Shown one piece after another: positions 8,692-17,978 of a stretch of DNA of 64,000 bases. The position numbers and the translations under genes were made by a program. Source of the DNA: Nostoc paludosum FACHB-159 (GTDB lineage Bacteria > Cyanobacteriota > Cyanobacteriia > Cyanobacteriales > Nostocaceae); the NCBI RefSeq assembly GCF_014698835.1, contig NZ_JACJTU010000014.1, positions 119,730 to 183,729 of the forward strand, written 5' to 3'. Every line of letters starts with the position of its first letter. Positions within the stretch are counted from its first letter, which is position 1. Under the pieces are notes generated by a model. That model ran no database searches, was not told the origin of the DNA, and was given only the letters and a program-made list of their open reading frames with translations.

Positions 8692-9894
8692 TTACACAAA
8701 TAGTTGCGTAAACTCATACATTAAATCCACCCTACCTTTACGTAACATGGCTGGATCTAATCTTTCAGTGGTGTTGCAAGTCATTAAGACAACTAATCTT
8801 TGCTGCATCTGAATACCAGAGTCATCAATTACACTTTGATATAAAGTGCCATCCAGCAAACTCAAAATGTGTTCGGTTTTGTTGTTGTATTGTGCTACTT
8901 CAGATGCACGATTTTGGGCTAAATTATCAGCTTCGTTGATTACTATACAAATCCGTTCTAGGTAAGTGGGTGGGACAAAGTTGGCGATCGCGTCATGATC
9001 TAAAATGAAAATTACAAAACCTAAAGGTACGAGAATTTCTTTTGCTACTGCTTGTGTCCAAGCTGTTTTACCAGTCCCCGGTTCTCCATGTACAACAACG
9101 GCTAACTGATTTTGATTGAGAATTGCTTGTTGTACGGAATCGGTAAAATTTTGGATATCTTCTGGAAATGTGCGAATGGGAAATTGACTGTGAACTTTGC
9201 CTACACGACTTTGATATCCACTCAGCATTACTGCTAAGTCGTAAGTTGCTTTGTTAATTAATGGCGCTAAATTTCTCGCCATTAAAGTATATTGTCGTCG
9301 TCCGCGATCGTAAGGATCGATTTGTAACCAAACGTCATATTCAGACCAGTAAGCATAAACAGTATTGATAACATCTAACCGTTCCCAACTAAAAAATTTT
9401 TCTACAGGGAAGTAAAAATCTCTTTCTGAATAATATTGGGTAATAATGTCAGGACGAGCTAACAAATGTAAAACACGCAGTACAGTAATTTCTTGCAGCC
9501 GATTCAGAACATAATCAATGGGAATGCTGCTACGGCTGACAAATTGAACTATCGGTGTTTCCGTACTCAAAATATCTTTGTATCGATGATCTGGTGATTG
9601 AGGATCTGGTGTGATGTAATTCCAAAATTTTTCAATTTCGTAACGCGTATTATCAGAAACAACATTTAATAAATTTGCCCACCAAGCATAATTATTTCGT
9701 CCCAAAATATCAGCGACATTACTTGCTAAATTCAAAGTTTTTTGGCTTAATTCGCGTGAGTCCTGAGACAATAAATGCCATAAAAAGCCCCAGTCTAATT
9801 CTCGGTGAAACGGCCGCCAACCGCTAGCAAGTAAGCTTTGACGAGTATTATTCGCAGGACTGCCATCATTGCTTCTATAATAGTCAAAATCCAT
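8692..9894 (-). CDS. AAA-family ATPase
   Basis: 400 residues. The N-terminal 240 residues have no recognised domain and are rich in aromatic residues. The C-terminal part is an AAA core: Walker A GEPGTGKT (near residue 268), Walker B ICIVINEAD, a sensor-1 Asn in LMTCNTTERLD, and an arginine-finger-like segment LRKGRVD. The protein stops about ten residues after that segment, so the usual AAA lid domain is very short or missing. That resembles the BCS1/ClpA-like single-ring ATPases of cyanobacteria. Likely a remodelling ATPase; the client is unknown. Confidence 0.8.
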   Translation of the reverse strand: MDFDYYRSNDGSPANNTRQSLLASGWRPFHRELDWGFLWHLLSQDSRELSQKTLNLASNVADILGRNNYAWWANLLNVVSDNTRYEIEKFWNYITPDPQSPDHRYKDILSTETPIVQFVSRSSIPIDYVLNRLQEITVLRVLHLLARPDIITQYYSERDFYFPVEKFFSWERLDVINTVYAYWSEYDVWLQIDPYDRGRRQYTLMARNLAPLINKATYDLAVMLSGYQSRVGKVHSQFPIRTFPEDIQNFTDSVQQAILNQNQLAVVVHGEPGTGKTAWTQAVAKEILVPLGFVIFILDHDAIANFVPPTYLERICIVINEADNLAQNRASEVAQYNNKTEHILSLLDGTLYQSVIDDSGIQMQQRLVVLMTCNTTERLDPAMLRKGRVDLMYEFTQLFV

Positions 9895-10438
9895 ATTTAT
9901 CTAAGTATGTAGCGTTATCGAGTTATTTTGTGCTGAATTAGGAGATTTTGAAAAATTTTCTCGTAATATCAACTAATTGCGTACAAATGTTAAGTTTATT
10001 TTCACCGTGCTGTACTGCTTAGCAAGTCTTCTTAATGTAACTCATCCTATTATGTATTATACTATAATACATATAAATTACTTGTGTCAATTTATTTTAG
10101 CAAGTAATTGGTAAATGAGAAGCTTTTGATGTAGCCGCTGCGACACTTGTAGCCTTTCGTCCTTTAGTCAGGTACGCTATAACCATCAATGGTGTATTTT
10201 GAATCAAGTAAGAATGAAGCGATAGTTACTAGTAAGAATTTACAATTCAGAATTTAGAATTCTGAATTAATATAGCGGTTTCCAATTACATCAGGTACAA
10301 GGTAGGGGCGCACAGATGTGCACCTCTACAAAGGTATCTTGATACAAATGATTAGTCTTTAATTCTCTCCCCCCTGCGGTATATTTGTATGACTTTTAAA
10401 GTCAAGCTGTATTATCTGTGTGTACAGAACTACTATAA
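9895..10438. other. Intergenic gap with scattered repeats
   Basis: 544 bases without a credible gene. It holds an STRR (AATTCAGAATTTAGAATTCT, about 10240-10262) and a GTAGGGGCGCACAGATGTGC element near 10302. The part next to 9894 is likely the ATPase promoter. Confidence 0.5.
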
Positions 10439-10855
10439 TTAAGTTGAGTATTTGCCATTAATTTCTATGTAACCTTCTGAAAGATCGCAACCCCATACAG
10501 TTGCAGAGGCTTCGCCATCACTAATATTTAGGCTCACATGAATATCTACTTTGTCTTTGGACATAATTTGCCGCAAATCTTCCAGATTCTCTGCGGTTAA
10601 AGTATCAGGATAAACTCTCACATTGTCGAATCTGATAACAACTCGTTCGGGATTTATTTGTTGTTCATTTTCACATTTGCCTATAGCCATAGCAACCCTT
10701 CCCCAATTGGGATCTGCTCCATAGACAGCGGTTTTAACTAATGGTGAATTAACAATTGCTTTGGCTACTTTTTTAGCTTGTGCATATAGCGGTTCTCGCT
10801 TGAGTGAAATACAAAATGTGGGAAGATGATGAATGCTGTAGCAAAGTTTATCTGG

Positions 10856-11251
10856 ATGAAAGCATACTCTAGTGACCTTCGCCAAAAAGTGATTGATGCA
10901 TATAAAAATCAAGAAGGTTCTCAAAGACACTTGGCAAAAAGATTTAGTGTGAGTTTGACATTTATCCAAAAGCTACTAAAGCGATATCGAACTAGCGGAA
11001 CAGTTGAGCCAAAGGCACATGGAGGCGGTAATACGGCTAAACTTAACAACGAACAGATGGCATTGATAGTGACTTTGGTAGAAGAAGATAATGATGCAAT
11101 CTTGGTGGAGTTGTGTTCTCGATTGGAGGAGCGAACAGGTGTGAAAGTTAGCCGAGCCACAATGGGCAGAATTACACACAAGTTGAATCTGACGCGCAAA
11201 AAAAAACGTTGCACGCAAGTGAAAAATACACAGAACGAGTGCAAAAACTGA
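10856..11251 (+). CDS. IS630-family transposase, first frame (helix-turn-helix part)
   Basis: DNA-binding half of an IS630 transposase. It opens MKAYSSDLRQKVIDAY, the usual family start, followed by a helix-turn-helix (SQRHLAKRFSVSLTFIQKLL) and a second winged part (LEERTGVKVSRATM). I chose the Met at 10856; the frame itself runs up to an earlier Met at 10826. The frame ends shortly after a run of nine A (11198-11206). A -1 slip there would join it to the second frame and give a transposase of about 320 residues. Confidence 0.8.
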   Translation: MKAYSSDLRQKVIDAYKNQEGSQRHLAKRFSVSLTFIQKLLKRYRTSGTVEPKAHGGGNTAKLNNEQMALIVTLVEEDNDAILVELCSRLEERTGVKVSRATMGRITHKLNLTRKKKRCTQVKNTQNECKN

Positions 11252-11811
11252 GGGCACAATATTGGACAACTATTGGGGAGGTCAACCTCAAAGACTTGGT
11301 GTTTATTGATGAAGCGGGAGTTAACATCGCTATGACTAGACTGTTTGCTCGTTCACCCCAAGGTAGCCGTGCTTATGGTACTCGTCCTGACGGTCGGGGC
11401 AAGAATGTCACTATGATTGGAGCAATATCGTTAGAAGGTATCATTGCTGCAATGACTTTTACTGGTAGTACCAATGCGTCGGCATTTGAAACCTATGTTA
11501 CTCAAGTTTTGGTTCCAAATCTTTGGCCAGGCGCAACTGTTGTTATGGATAACTTTAGTTCTCATAAAGTTACTGGTATCCGCGAAGCGATTGAAGCTGT
11601 GGGAGCCAGATTAGTTTATTTGTCTCCCTATTCTCCTGATTTTTCACCAATTGAAAATTGTTGGTCGAAGGTGAAAGAATTTTTGCGTTCGCAAGCTGCC
11701 AGAACCTACGAAGAATTAGATCAAGCTATCACAAATGCCCTAGATGCAGTGACTAAAAAAGACATTATTGGATGGTTTACTCACTGTTGTTACTATATTG
11801 CACCCAACTGA
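11209..11811 (+). CDS. IS630-family transposase, second frame (DDE catalytic part)
   Basis: Catalytic half of the transposase. The DDE residues are visible: Asp in VFIDEAGV, Asp in VVMDNFSSHK and Glu in DFSPIENCWSKVK. This frame has no good start of its own (TTG at 11209). The protein is most likely made by -1 frameshifting on the A9 run at 11198-11206, which gives the junction RKKKTLHASEKYTERV. All key residues are intact, so the element may still be active. Confidence 0.8.
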   Translation: MHASEKYTERVQKLRAQYWTTIGEVNLKDLVFIDEAGVNIAMTRLFARSPQGSRAYGTRPDGRGKNVTMIGAISLEGIIAAMTFTGSTNASAFETYVTQVLVPNLWPGATVVMDNFSSHKVTGIREAIEAVGARLVYLSPYSPDFSPIENCWSKVKEFLRSQAARTYEELDQAITNALDAVTKKDIIGWFTHCCYYIAPN

Positions 11812-12603
11812 GAACCGCTATATTTGCTTCAATAGCAGCATCAGTAAAGAAGAAAGTTAGGAGGGTAGCCATATTCGGCTCAATCATACCGACACCTTTG
11901 GCAATTCCCACCAGGTTAGCATTTCCGATTTTACGTGTAGCTAATTTCGCTACTGTATCAGTGGTCATAATACCACGGGCTGCTGCATGAAAATCAGCAG
12001 CAGTCAATTTTTTTCCGAATCCTGATAAACCAGTGCGAATTTTTTCAATGGGGTAACGTCTGCCAATGACACCTGTAGAAGCTATCACAATATTATGTGC
12101 AGCAATTCCAGTTTCACCTGCAACTAATTGTAAAACCTCTTTGGCATCAGCAATACCAACAGAACCATTGGCGACATTTGCATTTTTAGATATAACGACA
12201 ATTGCTTGTGCTTGTGAATCTTTTAAATTATCGCGGCTAATAGTAACACTCGGCCCAGCAAAAAGGCTTTGAGTGAAAACTCCATCAGCAACACAAGGAA
12301 CTTCTGATTTAATGAAGACAAAATCATCTGTTGTATCTCGGATTCCCAAGTTACTAATAAATGCGCTAAAGCCCTGAGGTGTGGAAGATATACCTAATGA
12401 CATTTTTCTTTATTTAATCATGTACTTCAGAATAAAGAATTCAAAATTCAAGAACCATAATTCAGTAGGTATTATGTATGAATTACGGAATAATAAACGT
12501 CAAACATGATAAGTTTTTAACAGAGCAAGGTCGGAACACATAGTTATGCGTCCCTACTTTGTATCTCATGTGATTGAGAAGCTCTATAAATACCCAATTT
12601 TCT

Positions 12604-12641
12604 GATTTTGATTCCTGAATTCTGAATTCTGAATTCTAATT
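12604..12641. repeat. STRR heptamer repeat
   Basis: Tandem TTCTGAA-type heptamers (CCTGAATTCTGAATTCTGAA...) in the gap between the argJ remnant and the two-component genes. Similar arrays occur near 812, 43676, 43998, 55733 (inside mutL) and 56836. Confidence 0.75.
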
Positions 12642-12675
12642 ATCTCAGTTTTTGGAACTGATAGAAGCTAACAAA

Positions 12676-14190
12676 CTATAAATCAGGTAATGTTAGGGTG
12701 AATGTTGTCCATCCATTGCTGCTTTCTACTTGAATAGTTCCTTGCAATTGTTCGACTAACTTCTGTACTATGGGTAAGCCTAATCCTGAGCCACCTTGAT
12801 TCCAGATGTCTGCATAAGGAAGGCGATAGAATTTCTCAAAGATTCGTGGTAATTCTGTTACAGGAATTTCTGTTGAGTTACTGATACTAATAATAGTTTT
12901 TGATGGTGTTTCTGAAGAATTGTGACCTACACTGAGGATAATTTCGCCGCCCGGAGGTGTATATTTACAGGCATTATTGAGCAATTCTCCCAAGATTCGT
13001 TCTAGGCTAGTGCCGTCTGAGGACAGCGGCGGGAGATTTGCAGGAAGATTTATCTGTAGAGTTTGCTGATGTTCTTGAATACGGATTTGAAATCGCTCAA
13101 TCACCCAAGGTAGCCACTGTTGTAACAACAACGCATCAGGTGTAATTATGGAGTAGGATGAGCTTTCTAGGCGTTGTAAGTCTAGTAAATCGTTGATTAA
13201 TTCTAGTTCACGATCGCACTCGGCATCCATCAGTTCTAGATAGTGCTGATTTTCCTGCATATCAGTAGAAGTCTGTAACATTTGAATCATGACTTTGATG
13301 TTACTCAGAGGCGATCGCAATTCATGAGAAACTAAACTCAAGAAGTCATTTTTAAGTTCATTTATCTCCTCTAATTGGCTGACAAGTTTCTCTTGCTCAA
13401 TTTCCCTTTGACGCGCTTCAATAGCTCTTTTGCGCTCAGTAATATCTCGAAATATCAACACAGCGCCTGTAATGTTATCTTTGTCATCTTTAATTGGTGC
13501 AGCACTATCATCAATTGGTATTTCTGCGCCGTCTTTCGCAATCAAAATCGTTTCTGTTGGTAAATTGATAATACTACCATCTTGAAGCACTTTTGTAATC
13601 GGATTTTCAATAGGGTGATGAGTTTCTCCATTGGCAATATTAAATACTTCCGATGAATTTCTACCAAAAGCTTCTTCCTGTTTCCATCCAGTCAAATTTT
13701 CAGCCACAGGATTCATAAAAGTTACTAATTCTTGCAAATCGCTAGCAATCACACCATCGCTGATACTTTTTAGAAGTGCATCCAACCATTTTTTATTTGC
13801 TTTCAATTGCCTTTCTAAACCATGCTTTACTAAAGTTATTTCAATATTAGTTTGTAATTCTTTTTCTTTAAAAGGTTTGAGCAAATATCCAAATGGCTCA
13901 GTTATCTTAGCTCTTTGTAATGTGGTATCATCTGCATAAGCAGTCAAATAAATTATTGGAATATCCAACTGCCTAGAGATTTCTTGAGCAGCTTCTATCC
14001 CGTCCATATTACCTTTAAGTCTAATATCCATTAGTACTAAATCGGGCAATATTTCTACTGCTTTATTAATAGCTTCTTCTCCAGAAGAGGCGATGGCAGG
14101 AACTGTATAACCAAATTTATTTAATCGATACTGTAAATCTTTCGCAACAATAGCTTCATCTTCTACAACTAAAATTTTGGCGGTTGTCAT
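12676..14190 (-). CDS. Hybrid response regulator / histidine kinase (REC-PAS-HisKA-HATPase)
   Basis: 504 residues. The receiver domain comes first (residues 1-120: acidic pair in VEDE, phospho-acceptor Asp in LVLMDIRL, Lys in LLKPFKEKE). A PAS domain follows (about 135-255), then a HisKA dimerisation helix with the phospho-His in SLVSHELRSPLSN, and a HATPase domain with N box NNACKYTPPGG and G boxes near IFEKFYRL and GSGLGLPIV. The start lies 3 bases after the stop of the ethylene-receptor-like kinase, so the two are cotranscribed. This hybrid is probably phosphorylated by that kinase and passes the signal on. No DNA-binding domain is present. Confidence 0.9.
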   Translation of the reverse strand: MTTAKILVVEDEAIVAKDLQYRLNKFGYTVPAIASSGEEAINKAVEILPDLVLMDIRLKGNMDGIEAAQEISRQLDIPIIYLTAYADDTTLQRAKITEPFGYLLKPFKEKELQTNIEITLVKHGLERQLKANKKWLDALLKSISDGVIASDLQELVTFMNPVAENLTGWKQEEAFGRNSSEVFNIANGETHHPIENPITKVLQDGSIINLPTETILIAKDGAEIPIDDSAAPIKDDKDNITGAVLIFRDITERKRAIEARQREIEQEKLVSQLEEINELKNDFLSLVSHELRSPLSNIKVMIQMLQTSTDMQENQHYLELMDAECDRELELINDLLDLQRLESSSYSIITPDALLLQQWLPWVIERFQIRIQEHQQTLQINLPANLPPLSSDGTSLERILGELLNNACKYTPPGGEIILSVGHNSSETPSKTIISISNSTEIPVTELPRIFEKFYRLPYADIWNQGGSGLGLPIVQKLVEQLQGTIQVESSNGWTTFTLTLPDL

Positions 14191-14193
14191 ATT

Positions 14194-16152
14194 TTATATT
14201 TGTATAAATGGAAATATCAATCGGCATTCTACTCCATTCTCACCTTTTATATCGATAGTTCCTGCTAATTGATAGGTGAGAGCATCGACTAACTGTAAAC
14301 CCAGTGATGCTATTTTTTTTAAATCAAAGTCTGAAGGTAAACCAACACCGTCATCACTAACTTTCAAGATAAAATTATTACCATCACTTAGATAAAGTTC
14401 AATATAAATTGAACCTTTTCTACCTGTGGGAAATGCATATTTTAAGGAGTTAGATACAAGTTCATGGATAATTAAGCTACAAGGAATAGCTGTATCCAAA
14501 CTCAGTAAAATATCCTCATCAATATTTATTTTGACGGCGATGGCATCTTCATTGACTTCGTATGCAGTCAATAAACTTACTACCAAGTCTTGAGTATATT
14601 CCCTAAAATTAATCCTTGCCAAGTCTTGGGATTGATATAATTTTTCGTGAATCAGAGCTATTGATGCAATTCGCTGCTGGCTTTGTTGAAATATAACCAA
14701 ATCATCTTTGTCTTTGATATAGCCAGATTGCAAATTTAGCAAACTGGAAATAACCTGTAAATTGTTTTTTACCCGATGGTAAATCTCTTTTAATAACACC
14801 TCTTTTTCTAAAAGTGATGCTTTGATTTGCTCTTGCGAATGCTTGCGATCGCTAATATCTTCAATTACAGAAATAAAATACTTTGGCTCTGTGCTAAATT
14901 CACGCATCAAAGCTACTGTGAGGTTAACCCAAACAATGGAATTATCTTTGCGGAAAAAGCGCTTTTCCATTGAGTAAGTTTGAATACGATCTGCTAAAAT
15001 CTCGTCAACATATTTTAGGTCAGCCTCAAGATCGTCTGGGTGCGTAATATCTTGAAAAGTTATCAATTGTAGTTCTTCGAGTGTGTAACCAACAATATCG
15101 CAAAGCCTCTGGTTAACTAACAACCATCTTCCATTTATTTCCACATGAGCAATGCCGACAGCAGCTTGATGAAATGCAGACCGGAATCGCTGTTCGCTTT
15201 CCCGCAATGCTGCTTCCATTCGTTGGCGCTGAGTAATTTCTGCTTGTAATGATTGATTAATTCTTGTTAACTCTGCTGTCCGTTCCTCAACTATGTTTTC
15301 TAGTTGGTTAAGTAGACTACTGAGCGCTTCCTCTGCTTGCTTGCGCTCAGTTATATCCGTGTGCGAACCTGCCATCCGCACTACATTACCGTTTTCATCC
15401 CACAGTCCTTGACCCCGATTTAAAACCCATTTGTAGCTGCCATCTTTACATAAAACTCGATGCTCGGTAATGTAAAACGGTGTTTTTTTTGCAAAGTGAT
15501 CTTGAACAGCTTGTGTTACCCAATTGAGATCCTCAGGATGCACCCGTGTCAACATTTCATCTAGATGGTTAGAAATTTCGTGGTCTTGGTAACCTAGCAT
15601 TTCCTTCCAACGAGTGGAGAAAAAAACTTCATTACTTTTAAGATTCCAGTCCCAAATTCCATCATTATTACCACGTAAAGCTAATTGCCAGCGTTGTTCG
15701 CTTTCTCTTAAAATTTCCTCAGTGCGTTTGCGCTCAGCAATTTCCTTTGCTAGTTGACAGTTGGCCGCCTCTAGTTGAGCAGGACTCGGTAAAGCTAATG
15801 CCTGAGGTATCAATGGCACAAGCTCTAAGGCGGTAACTACGGAGACAAAAGCGGTAATAGCTTTAATTAACCCTGAGACCCAATAAGTAGGATACCAAAG
15901 CGTCCACACATCCATTAAATGAGTTGTGCCACAAGCAACAATGAATGTGCTAAACATCAGGAATATCCAGTCAAAAGGGACATCTCGTCGTTTGCGAACA
16001 AAATAAATTAACATTACTGGAATTGAATAATAAGCAAGTCCAGTTAGCACATCTGAAAGTAAATGCAACCATACCAGTCCTGGTTTCCAGAGGTAGCAAT
16101 GTCCGTGAGGAATAAACTCTTTAGCAGAGAAAAAATTATTTAAAAATTCCAT
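14194..16152 (-). CDS. Ethylene-receptor-like sensor histidine kinase
   Basis: 652 residues from the chosen start. The N-terminus has three membrane helices matching the ethylene-binding domain of plant ETR1 and cyanobacterial Etr1/UirS-type receptors. The copper ligands Cys74 and His78 are in FIVACGTTH, and Asp34, Tyr41 and Ile71 keep the spacing of ETR1 Asp25, Tyr32 and Ile62. A short coiled linker leads to two PAS domains (about 165-280 and 325-440). A HisKA_2 kinase follows, with phospho-His in IYHRVKNNLQVISSLLNL, and an HATPase domain with NSLKYAFP and DDGVGLP. The Met at 16152 (MEFLNNFFSAKEF) fits the family better than the one at 16176. It is followed 3 bases later by the hybrid regulator. 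It may sense ethylene, though the related Synechocystis protein is also linked to light. Confidence 0.88.
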   Translation of the reverse strand: MEFLNNFFSAKEFIPHGHCYLWKPGLVWLHLLSDVLTGLAYYSIPVMLIYFVRKRRDVPFDWIFLMFSTFIVACGTTHLMDVWTLWYPTYWVSGLIKAITAFVSVVTALELVPLIPQALALPSPAQLEAANCQLAKEIAERKRTEEILRESEQRWQLALRGNNDGIWDWNLKSNEVFFSTRWKEMLGYQDHEISNHLDEMLTRVHPEDLNWVTQAVQDHFAKKTPFYITEHRVLCKDGSYKWVLNRGQGLWDENGNVVRMAGSHTDITERKQAEEALSSLLNQLENIVEERTAELTRINQSLQAEITQRQRMEAALRESEQRFRSAFHQAAVGIAHVEINGRWLLVNQRLCDIVGYTLEELQLITFQDITHPDDLEADLKYVDEILADRIQTYSMEKRFFRKDNSIVWVNLTVALMREFSTEPKYFISVIEDISDRKHSQEQIKASLLEKEVLLKEIYHRVKNNLQVISSLLNLQSGYIKDKDDLVIFQQSQQRIASIALIHEKLYQSQDLARINFREYTQDLVVSLLTAYEVNEDAIAVKINIDEDILLSLDTAIPCSLIIHELVSNSLKYAFPTGRKGSIYIELYLSDGNNFILKVSDDGVGLPSDFDLKKIASLGLQLVDALTYQLAGTIDIKGENGVECRLIFPFIQI

Positions 16153-16586
16153 GCTCAAAACCCATATACTGCACAAGTCCTTATGGAAGCCAGAGTGTGA
16201 GAGATTTTTTGCCTAGCTTCGTAGACGCACAGACGCCTAGAGTGTGGCTTCTCACATTTGAAAAGAGAAAACATTCAGCGTTGGTCATACTATTGCTGTA
16301 GTATCAAGCACAAACTGTAGGCTAGGCTTGAGTACGCTTGGACGTTGGCTGTGGCTTCTACATCATTGTTTACTCATACTTTGTAAAGTTTTTAACTTGA
16401 AAATTTAAGATTTATCTAAATTAAAATACCGCGATCGCTTTAGTGATTGTTACCGTAGATCTTCTGAAATCAACCATTTATATATAGCAAGTAATCCACA
16501 ATGATTAATGAAAAACAAAATCCCCGACTTTTGGTAATAAGTCGAGGTTCTGCCGCTTGTAAGGATCGCAAATTGAGATTAATAAA
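16153..16586. other. Intergenic gap: kinase promoter and repeats
   Basis: About 430 bases. It holds two related repeats, near 16213-16255 (CGTAGACGCACAGACGCC...) and near 16320-16365 (GGCTTGAGTACGCTTGGACG...), and a CCCCGACTT-type hairpin at 16518-16549. The part next to the kinase should hold its promoter; no motif is clear. Confidence 0.45.
16518..16549 (-). terminator. CCCCGACTT-family hairpin after the SMR transporter gene
   Basis: Arms AAATCCCCGACTT (16518-16530) and AAGTCGAGGTT (16539-16549) pair with mismatches. It lies 38 bases after the stop of the small multidrug-resistance-type gene. Confidence 0.5.
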
Positions 16587-16946
16587 TTAAGAACGTGACA
16601 TAACAATGATGCCAATCAAAATTATTCCTAGCCCAAGGTGTTGGTTGAGGCCAAGGCGTTCTCCAAAAAACCAACTTCCAGTAATAGCAATCAGGCCAAA
16701 TCCCAACCCAGCGAAGACAGGGTAAGCTGTTGAAACTGGTAATTTATCTAATGCTTTGCCAAATAGCACAACGTTTATGCTATAGAAAACCAGTCCGCTG
16801 ATAAACCAAGGGGACAATAACAATGATACTAAACCAGGATCGGGAGCTTCAAGACGCGATCGCTTTAATAACAAATTCCCAATGCAACTATTGATGCTAG
16901 CAGCGAAAACAAAACTCCATGTGTTGAAAGTAAAATTTATATTCAT
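16587..16946 (-). CDS. Small multidrug-resistance (EmrE/EamA-like) transporter
   Basis: 119 residues, four membrane helices. The last half shows the SMR/DMT pattern LPVSTAYPVFAGLGFGLIAITG and a final helix HLGLGIILIGIIVMSR. The conserved Glu of helix 1 in EmrE has no clear counterpart (the first helix reads SFVFAASINSCIGNLLLK), so it is closer to the ArnE/ArnF or lipid-flippase-like branch than to a drug pump. It lies last in the minus-strand accessory group, after the methyltransferase. A role in moving a lipid-linked sugar is possible but only inferred. Confidence 0.7.
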   Translation of the reverse strand: MNINFTFNTWSFVFAASINSCIGNLLLKRSRLEAPDPGLVSLLLSPWFISGLVFYSINVVLFGKALDKLPVSTAYPVFAGLGFGLIAITGSWFFGERLGLNQHLGLGIILIGIIVMSRS

Positions 16947-17087
16947 AGAATCCTGGTTAAAAAAATTATTTGATAAGCCATAATAAACTCTCTTTTTGAG
17001 CGCTTGTCGATTTTGAATAACGATAGTGATCGCTTATTTCATAAAACTGAATATTGTAGGAATTTCTCTATATGTTAAAAATATTAA

Positions 17088-17124
17088 ATTGAGACAATTT
17101 ATAGTACTCCTAAATTGTCTCAAT
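17088..17124 (-). terminator. Long perfect hairpin after the methyltransferase gene
   Basis: Perfect 14-base stem ATTGAGACAATTTA (17088-17101) / TAAATTGTCTCAAT (17111-17124) with a 9-base loop, 48 bases after the methyltransferase stop. It likely ends the transcript before the SMR-type gene. Confidence 0.7.
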
Positions 17125-17171
17125 GTTACTTGCCTAGAATAATTGTCACAAGTAAAATAAGATTTTGTATC

Positions 17172-17810
17172 TTATTTTACTGCTTCAATATTAAGACTTA
17201 CAGGATAAAATTTACCTGCAACGAAATGTTGATATACAGAATAATCGTTAAAGGTAGTCATTTCACAAGAATTTGGTTGCCATTGTCGAATCTCTTTAAA
17301 TCCTACTCTTTTTAGTAATTTTTCTGCACTAGAATTAGTGAATGTTGTCATATGAAAGTTATGTTCATAATCCTGACCTCCCATTAGAATGGCTAAAATC
17401 GTATCAATGTTGTTTCCGTTTTTTTTGTAGATGTTTAGCAATAAATCAAAATCAGGAACAGATAAACGTAAGATACCACCTTTTTTCAGCACGCGAAACC
17501 ATTCAGATAAAACTTTAGGAACTTTAGTATGGGGAAAATGTTCCAAACAGTGTGAAGCGTATATGAGGTTTACACTATTGTCTTCAAAAGGAGATAGTTT
17601 ATCGATTGATATTTGATAGTGAATATGAGGTGCTGCTAAAAGATCAACGTTAACAAATTTAGGATGTATAACAAAACCACATCCTAAATGAAGATTGATT
17701 TTTTCCGTTTCAACTGCTGATAAATTAAGGGGAAAAAACTTGCTTTTTATATTTGCATATTTGAGGCGTAAATACACTGGAATTAAACTTTTATAGAAAG
17801 TAATATTCAT
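17172..17810 (-). CDS. Class I SAM-dependent methyltransferase (Methyltransf_11 type)
   Basis: 212 residues. The SAM-binding loop is LHLGCGFVIHPKFVNVD, followed by LIYASHCLEHFPH (motif IV region) and VLKKGGILRLSVPD, a classic type-11 methyltransferase. This subtype is common in glycan and lipopolysaccharide clusters, where it methylates sugars. It lies between a transferase-like gene and a small transporter in the minus-strand accessory group. A tailoring role on a glycolipid or polysaccharide is plausible. The acceptor is unknown. Confidence 0.8.
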   Translation of the reverse strand: MNITFYKSLIPVYLRLKYANIKSKFFPLNLSAVETEKINLHLGCGFVIHPKFVNVDLLAAPHIHYQISIDKLSPFEDNSVNLIYASHCLEHFPHTKVPKVLSEWFRVLKKGGILRLSVPDFDLLLNIYKKNGNNIDTILAILMGGQDYEHNFHMTTFTNSSAEKLLKRVGFKEIRQWQPNSCEMTTFNDYSVYQHFVAGKFYPVSLNIEAVK

Positions 17811-17978
17811 AAGTTGAATCCTTAAATTATGGGCTTAATGTTTAATTGTCGGTGAATACAATAGCCGTTTACTAGCTATATTTGACGCTTAGCTATTGAA
17901 TTCTATTAATATTCAAGCAGGTAGTAATTATTGCTTAATTGCTAGCCAACGCAATACCCAAAACACATTTTTGAATTT

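Larger units (their letters stand above)
10787..11820 (+). mobile_element. IS630-family insertion sequence inside argJ
   Basis: About 1,034 bases. The terminal inverted repeats begin TAGCGGTTCTC at the left (10787) and end GAGAACCGCTA at the right (11820). Similarity continues to about 25 bases with a few mismatches. A TA dinucleotide flanks each side (10785-10786 and 11821-11822), as expected for IS630/Tc1-type insertion. It carries a two-frame transposase. Confidence 0.85.
10439..12403 (-). pseudogene. argJ: argJ (glutamate N-acetyltransferase), interrupted and internally deleted
   Basis: ArgJ moves the acetyl group of N-acetylornithine to glutamate in cyclic arginine synthesis. The N-terminal part (11823-12403) ends in KGVGMIEPNMATLL, the site where ArgJ cleaves itself before the Thr, followed by TDAAIEAN. 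The C-terminal part (10439-10786) resumes at AQAKKVAKAIVNSPLVKTA, with GADPNWGR and CDLSEGY. Between them sits an IS630-family element. Compared with ArgJ of other bacteria, roughly 85-95 residues are also missing, including the DGDTSTND and RDGEGA blocks. Joining the flanks across the TA target leaves the halves in different frames, so it cannot make a working enzyme. A functional copy must be elsewhere if the cell makes arginine this way. Confidence 0.85.

Noticed and set aside
10976..11269. Minus-strand frames across the IS630 transposase
   Set aside because: Antisense to the transposase; Cys/Phe-rich with no family pattern.
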